In this document: one piece after another, positions 5,752 through 6,769 of the stretch | Position numbering within the stretch: the stretch's first letter is position 1 | How the letters are laid out: each line of letters opens with the position of its first letter | Origin: Conexibacter sp. | GTDB lineage: Bacteria > Actinomycetota > Thermoleophilia > Solirubrobacterales > Solirubrobacteraceae | Direction of reading: 5' to 3' | Length of the DNA: 6,769 nt | NCBI GenBank assembly: GCA_025964215.1 | Contig: JAOPZG010000374.1 | Span: forward strand, 1-6,769 | The notes under the pieces: model-generated | What the model was told of the DNA's origin: nothing | Databases searched by the model: none | Seen by the model: the letters and a program-made list of their open reading frames with translations, nothing else | Program-made: the position numbers and the translations under genes

Positions 5752-5790
5752 GTCACAGGGAAGCCCGTGACATCGCCCCCGGGTCACGGG
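5749..5790. promoter_or_regulatory. Triple GTCAC(A)GGG motif cluster, operator-like
   Basis: Three copies of one motif alternate in orientation: GTCACAGGG (5753-5761 region), its reverse form CCCGTGAC (5764-5771), and GTCACGGG (5783-5790). The first two form a perfect inverted repeat GATGTCAC-N10-GTGACATC (5749-5774). The last two form CCCGTGAC-N11-GTCACGGG (5764-5790). The cluster sits in the 160-bp gap between the divergent ABC operon and the delta-60 gene, about 65-107 nt upstream of the ATPase ATG and 54-95 nt upstream of the other start. This suggests cooperative binding of a dimeric regulator, perhaps encoded elsewhere. The repeat is seen directly; the function is inferred. Confidence 0.55.
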
Positions 5791-5831
5791 TCCTGGACGT
5801 TCGGCGCGTGGTGGTGCGCGTGGCCAGGGCG

Positions 5832-5837
5832 TAGGTT
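5832..5837 (+). promoter_or_regulatory. Putative -10 element (TAGGTT) for a leaderless mRNA
   Basis: TAGGTT ends 6 nt before the ATG at 5844, so the predicted transcription start (about 7 nt after the hexamer) is the A of that ATG. There is no Shine-Dalgarno. An earlier ATG at 5839 reads ATG CGA TGA and stops at once, which supports 5844 as the true start. No clear -35 is visible. Confidence 0.5.
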
Positions 5838-5843
5838 CATGCG

Positions 5844-6769
5844 ATGAGGCGATCTGCGCTGGTCGGAGTCCTGCTCGCACTGCTCGTCGCCGCGGCGCCC
5901 GCCGCCGCCGCGCCCGGGGTCCTCGACCCCACGTTCGGCTCCGGCGGGGTGTTCCTGGGGACGACGTTCGCCACCATCTACGACGACCAGCAGGTCGTGG
6001 CGGTCGACGCGCAGGGCCGCGCGCTGGTGGCGATCACGCAGGATCCGACCGAGGCCGGCAACGGCTCGGGCACGCGCCTGTGGGTCGCCAGGCTCACCGC
6101 CGCGGGCACGCTGGACCCGACCTTCGACCCCGGCGCGCCGACGCCGGGCCTGAAGGCCATCGACCTCAGCGCGCTCATCGGTCCCGGCGACGCGGTCACG
6201 GCCGCCGCGATCCGGCCGGGGCCGGGCGGGTCGATCGTCGTCCTCGCCGGCATCAGCGGCGCGCGGATCGCGCTGATCCGGCTCGACGGCGCGGGCGGCT
6301 ACGACGCGAGCCTCGACGGCACGGGCCGCGTCGTGAGCACCCTCGCCCCGGCGGGCTACGGCCCGTCCCCCGCGGCGCTGCTCGTCGACGACGCCGGCCG
6401 CCCGCGCGCGTTCCAGGAGACCGCGTCGCGGTCGATGACCCAGTCGGCGTCGGAGCTGGTGCTCACGCCCTACTTCTTCGACGTCCTGCACCTTGACGGC
6501 CGCGACCTGCTCGACGCTCCCGCGACCGAACGCGCCGCGGCACTCGCGGCACTCGTCCCCCCGGAGCACGTCGTGCCGCGCCTCCTCGCGGCCACCGCCG
6601 AGGAGGCCGCCGAGTTCCAGGCGCAGGTCCTCGCCGACGGCCACGAGGGCGTGGTCGTGAAGTCGACCGCGGGCGCGTGGGAGGCCGGCCGCCGCGGCTC
6701 AGGCTGGGTGAAGGTCAAGCCTCGGCACACGCTCGACCTCGTGGTGCTCGCGGTGGAGTGGGGCAGCGG
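5844..6769 (+). CDS. Chimeric frame: secreted delta-60 repeat protein running into DNA ligase (3' end outside window)
   Basis: Translated by eye, the frame is open for at least 308 codons to the window edge. Residues 1-23 are a signal peptide: Arg-Arg, a Leu/Val/Ala core, and an Ala-rich cleavage site before PGVLD. Residues 24-187 carry delta-60-type repeats, an uncharacterised beta-propeller-like family of secreted proteins. GVLDPTFGSGGVF (25-37), LTAAGTLDPTFDPG (84-97) and LDGAGGYDASLDGTGRV (147-163) are repeat copies, with VVAVDAQGRALVAI (51-64) and ALLVDDAGRP (178-187) as the intervening strands. From about residue 185 the sequence is instead an ATP-dependent DNA ligase nucleotidyltransferase domain. 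A secreted propeller joined to half a ligase makes no obvious sense, so the product as read is probably not a natural functional protein. The delta-60 part is sure to be coding; the status of the join is unknown. Confidence 0.7.
   Translation, partial: MRRSALVGVLLALLVAAAPAAAAPGVLDPTFGSGGVFLGTTFATIYDDQQVVAVDAQGRALVAITQDPTEAGNGSGTRLWVARLTAAGTLDPTFDPGAPTPGLKAIDLSALIGPGDAVTAAAIRPGPGGSIVVLAGISGARIALIRLDGAGGYDASLDGTGRVVSTLAPAGYGPSPAALLVDDAGRPRAFQETASRSMTQSASELVLTPYFFDVLHLDGRDLLDAPATERAAALAALVPPEHVVPRLLAATAEEAAEFQAQVLADGHEGVVVKSTAGAWEAGRRGSGWVKVKPRHTLDLVVLAVEWGS
6396..6769 (+). other. LigB-type ATP-dependent DNA ligase fragment lacking the catalytic lysine motif
   Basis: In the same frame as the delta-60 sequence, residues 185-308 read as the second half of an actinobacterial ATP-dependent DNA ligase adenylation domain. 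The stretches GRPRAFQETASR and LTPYFFDVLHLDGRDLLDAP contain motif III (YFFD). HEGVVVK (267-273) is motif IV, WVKVKP (288-293) is motif V, and HTLDLVVLAVEWGS leads towards the OB-fold domain, which would lie beyond the edge. The N-terminal DNA-binding domain and motif I (KxDG with the adenylated lysine) are absent, so this piece alone cannot ligate. An internal ATG at 6435 exists but would not restore them. A/T-ending codons are more frequent here (7 of about 119) than in the delta-60 stretch after the signal peptide (2 of about 170). Family call is strong; how the fragment came here is unknown. Confidence 0.85.

Noticed and set aside
3012..5756. A 914-codon minus-strand frame through the ATPase and permease genes
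   Set aside because: It is the same strand but a shifted frame of two genes with unmistakable ABC motifs; its product is Arg/Ala/Gly low-complexity sequence.
5784..6644. Minus-strand frames opposite the delta-60/ligase region (286 codons, with shorter ones nearby)
   Set aside because: The plus strand shows a signal peptide, repeats and ligase motifs with G/C third positions; the opposite frames have no recognisable domain.
6435..6769. Independent ligase gene starting at the internal ATG 6435
   Set aside because: There is no ribosome binding site or promoter, and it would lack the DNA-binding domain and catalytic lysine; ligase homology already begins upstream of it.
1..6769. CRISPR arrays, tRNA/rRNA genes, insertion sequences or phage attachment sites
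   Set aside because: No regularly spaced direct repeats, no cloverleaf-like sequence, no transposase motifs and no terminal inverted repeats with target duplications were seen on either strand by eye.

Overview
The window is about 6.8 kb of very GC-rich bacterial chromosome with dense coding and almost exclusively G/C-ending codons. Gene content points to a high-GC actinobacterial lineage, probably Thermoleophilia/Solirubrobacterales (Conexibacter/Solirubrobacter-like). The clues are a sigma-70-family factor translationally coupled to a downstream gene, a Crp-fold regulator, a tiny hydrophobic membrane protein, a MacB-like ABC exporter, a secreted delta-60 repeat protein and an actinobacterial LigB-type DNA ligase. 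The taxonomic placement is inference from memory of families; no search was possible. No tRNA, rRNA, CRISPR array, insertion sequence or complete mobile element was seen, and no gap between genes exceeds about 160 bp.

Left part (1-1339). A leftward sigma factor (58-654) overlaps by ATGA the start of a second leftward gene that runs off the left edge (1-61), possibly its partner. Divergent from it is a short, probably leaderless, rightward operon: an antibiotic-biosynthesis-monooxygenase-fold protein (713-1042) followed after 6 nt by an unrecognised 96-aa protein (1049-1339). The second gene's stop codon shares a CTAG with the stop of the convergent Crp-like regulator.

Middle part (1336-2404). 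A leftward Crp/Fnr-fold regulator (1336-2064) is divergent from a 46-aa hydrophobic membrane protein (2202-2342). The 137-bp gap between them contains a perfect 8-4-8 palindrome (2095-2114) placed as a Crp-type operator would be for both genes. A strong GC hairpin (2359-2389) ends the small gene and lies before the convergent ABC permease.

Right part (2405-6769). A leftward two-gene operon encodes a LolD/MacB-type ATPase (4976-5683) and an 847-aa double-FtsX-domain permease (2405-4948). Both starts have a Shine-Dalgarno 9 nt upstream. The 160-bp divergent promoter region holds three copies of a GTCAC(A)GGG motif in alternating orientation.

The last reading frame (5844 to the right edge) is the strangest item. 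A signal peptide and delta-60 beta-propeller-like repeats run in frame, without a stop, into the second half of the nucleotidyltransferase domain of an ATP-dependent DNA ligase. The segment lacking is the one carrying the catalytic-lysine motif. Codon use changes at the junction. It is either a real gene fusion/deletion or an assembly/sequencing chimera, and it deserves the first check.
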